64,000 nt of DNA from Rhynochetos jubatus. Its lineage: Eukaryota; Chordata; Aves; Eurypygiformes; Rhynochetidae. The notes below the pieces were generated by a model. It made no database searches. It had not been told where the DNA came from and saw only the letters and a list, made by a program, of their open reading frames with translations. A program made the position numbers and the translations under genes. Below are positions 63,101 through 64,000 of the stretch, piece after piece (position 1 is the stretch's first letter; the number at the start of each line of letters is the position of its first letter). The stretch lies in the NCBI GenBank assembly GCA_027574665.1, contig CM050672.1, positions 10,338,001 through 10,402,000 of the forward strand, read 5' to 3'.

Positions 63101-64000
63101 AATGCAGCCCACATCCGGGAGAATCTCAAGAGCAGGGGGTGGAGCAAGCCAGGCCTCAAACCACGAGAAGCTCCAGCCCAAAAGAAAGCCAAAATCCAGC
63201 CCACATCCGGAAGACTCTCAAGAGTAGGGGGTGGAGCAAGCCAGGCCTCAAACCACGAGAAGCTCCAGCCCAAAAGGCAGCCAAAATGCAGCCCACCTCC
63301 GGGAGAATCTCAAGAGCAGGGGGTGGAGCAAGCCAGGCCTCAAACCTCGAGAAGCTCCAGCCCAAAAGGCAGCCAAAATCCAGCCCACCTCCGGGAGAAT
63401 CTCAAGAGCAGGGGGTGGAGCAAGCCAGGCCTCAAACCTCGAGAAGCTCCAGCCCAAAAGGCAGCCAAAATGCAGCCCACATCCGGGAGAATCTCAAGAG
63501 CAGGGTGTGGAGCAAGGCAGGCCTCAAACCAGGTGAAGCTCCAGCCCAAAAGGCAGCCAAAATGCAGCCCACATCCGGGACAATATCAAGAGCAGGGCGT
63601 GGAGCAAGCCAGGCCTCAAACCACGAGAAGCTCCAGCCCAAAAGGCAGCCAAAATGCAGCCCACTTCCCGGAGAATCTCAAGAGCAGGGGGTGGAGCAAG
63701 CCAGGCCTCAAACCACGAGAAGCTCCAGCCCAAAAAGCAGCCAAAATGCAGCCCACATGCGGGAGAATCTCAAGAGCAGGGGGTGGAGCAAGCCAGGCCT
63801 CAAACCACGAGAAGCTCCAGCCCAAAAGGCAGCCAAAATCCAGCCCACATCCGTGAGAATCTCAAGAGCAGGGGGTGGAGCAAGCCAGGCCTCAAACCAC
63901 GAGAAGCTAAAGTCCAAAAGGCAGCCAAAATGCAGCCCACGTCCAGGAGAATCTCAAGAGCAGGGGGTGGAGCAAGGCAGGCCTCAAACCACGAGAAGCT
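60112..64000. repeat. More divergent distal monomers with a 5-monomer duplication
   Basis: These monomers carry variants rare elsewhere: CAGGTGAAGCTCC (61,409, 61,597, 63,529), AAGGCATCC (61,527, 61,895, 62,632), CAAAAGAAAGCC (62,442, 62,721, 63,179), GCAGAGAACATCC and ACTTCCCGGAG. A 5-monomer (460-bp) duplication covers about 62.6-63.45 kb. Four to five monomers at 61.5-61.9 kb recur at 63.4-63.85 kb at an offset of 1,932 bp. No length change is detected after 59.8 kb, and the window ends mid-monomer. Confidence 0.8.
60275..60322. repeat. Diverged marker monomer, type A-like, isolated copy
   Basis: The copy reads GTTTGGAGCAAG as in the first 9 kb, with CCAGGCTTC and a preceding ATGTGGGAG. 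It is more than 18 kb from the nearest other copy and belongs to no higher-order repeat seen here. Confidence 0.92.

Larger units (their letters stand above)
1..64000. repeat. 92-bp tandem satellite array, continuous across the window
   Basis: Every part of the window aligns to one 92-bp monomer. In the phase starting GGAGCAAGCC, landmarks are AGGCCT at 11-16, CCACGAG at 21-27, AGCTCC at 29-34, an A-tract at 40-43, CAGCCAAAATGCAGCCC at 46-62, ATCCGGGAG at 65-73 and a G-run at 87-91. The first monomer begins at base 1 and the last full-phase start is at 63,969. The 63,968 bases between equal 695 x 92 + 28. Neither edge shows flanking sequence, so the true array is longer than 64 kb. Consensus GC is 58.7%, with T only 7 of 92 on the + strand. 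Variants are mostly single substitutions shared among many monomers. Length, homogeneity and nested higher-order structure are those of eukaryotic satellite DNA, perhaps pericentromeric, subtelomeric or sex-chromosomal. Location and species cannot be read from the sequence. An assembly-expanded array is the main alternative. Confidence 0.98.

Noticed and set aside
16-63917. Hundreds of 69- and 100-codon bottom-strand frames spaced 92 bp apart, with hydrophobic Trp/Leu/Phe-rich translations resembling membrane segments
   Set aside because: They are the same stretch of each monomer read in reverse, bounded by the two TGA triplets per monomer. The 100-codon versions come from one-base insertions. 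The hydrophobicity reflects base composition.
1-64000. CRISPR array
   Set aside because: There are no unique spacers between conserved repeats. The whole 92-bp unit is repeated, variants are scattered point changes, and no cas-like gene is present.
1-64000. CENP-B box in the ATCCGGGAG part of the monomer
   Set aside because: Aligning CGGG and the central A to the box consensus leaves CAGC where TTCG is required, so only five of nine essential bases match. Centromere identity is not supported by this motif.
1-64000. G-quadruplex from the G-run at monomer positions 87-91
   Set aside because: Only one run of four or more Gs occurs per monomer, 92 bp apart. Local four-tract spacing is lacking.
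1-64000. Telomeric repeat, rDNA spacer or transposon-derived array
   Set aside because: No TTAGGG-type repeats, rRNA sequence, terminal inverted repeats, LTRs, poly-A-tailed ends or transposase/reverse-transcriptase-like translation were seen.
1-64000. An undescribed gene-encoded system (defence, biosynthetic or mobile)
   Set aside because: No unique sequence exists in the window that could encode one. The notable content is the satellite itself.

Overview
The whole 64 kb window is one uninterrupted tandem array of a single 92-bp satellite monomer. It enters the window already in progress at base 1 and leaves it in mid-monomer at base 64,000. I see no protein gene, RNA gene, transposon, CRISPR array or unique-sequence island. 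No stretch of even one monomer lies outside the repeat. Phase tracking gives 695 complete monomers plus a 32-bp partial one. The indels I located (32 single-base insertions, 4 single-base deletions) sum to +28, which exactly matches the total phase drift.

This is eukaryotic satellite DNA: a long head-to-tail array with nested higher-order repeats and no genes. The consensus monomer (phase starting at GGAGCAAGCC) holds 31 A, 28 C, 26 G and 7 T, so it is 58.7% GC and very T-poor on the + strand. It has two CpGs, an observed/expected ratio of about 0.25. Both CpGs recurrently mutate to TpG and CpA, as expected for a cytosine-methylating genome such as a vertebrate or plant. I cannot name the species or a known satellite family.

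Layout: 1-2.3 kb, a 16-monomer block in two copies. 2.3-5.9 kb, mixed monomers. 5.9-9.9 kb, a 14-monomer higher-order repeat (1,288 bp). 9.95-16.95 kb, a macro-duplication of about 3.7/3.1 kb. 17.4-38.0 kb, about five copies of a roughly 3-kb macro-repeat, interleaved with very homogeneous consensus-like blocks at 23.2-26.7 and 36.6-37.7 kb. 38.0-43.7 kb, a 31-monomer repeat (2,852 bp) in tandem. 43.7-46.1 kb, a shuffled partial copy. 46.17-50.04 kb, a 21-monomer repeat (1,934 bp) in tandem. 50.5-60.1 kb, a subfamily marked by 15 characteristic 93-bp monomers, ending in a 19-monomer repeat (1,751 bp). 60.1-64 kb, more divergent monomers.

The long + strand reading frames (one exceeds 1,250 codons) follow from composition. 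Stop codons all begin with T, the seven consensus Ts are never followed by AA, AG or GA, and 92 is not a multiple of 3, so all three + frames stay open. The interest of the window lies in the satellite's organisation and evolution, not in an encoded system.
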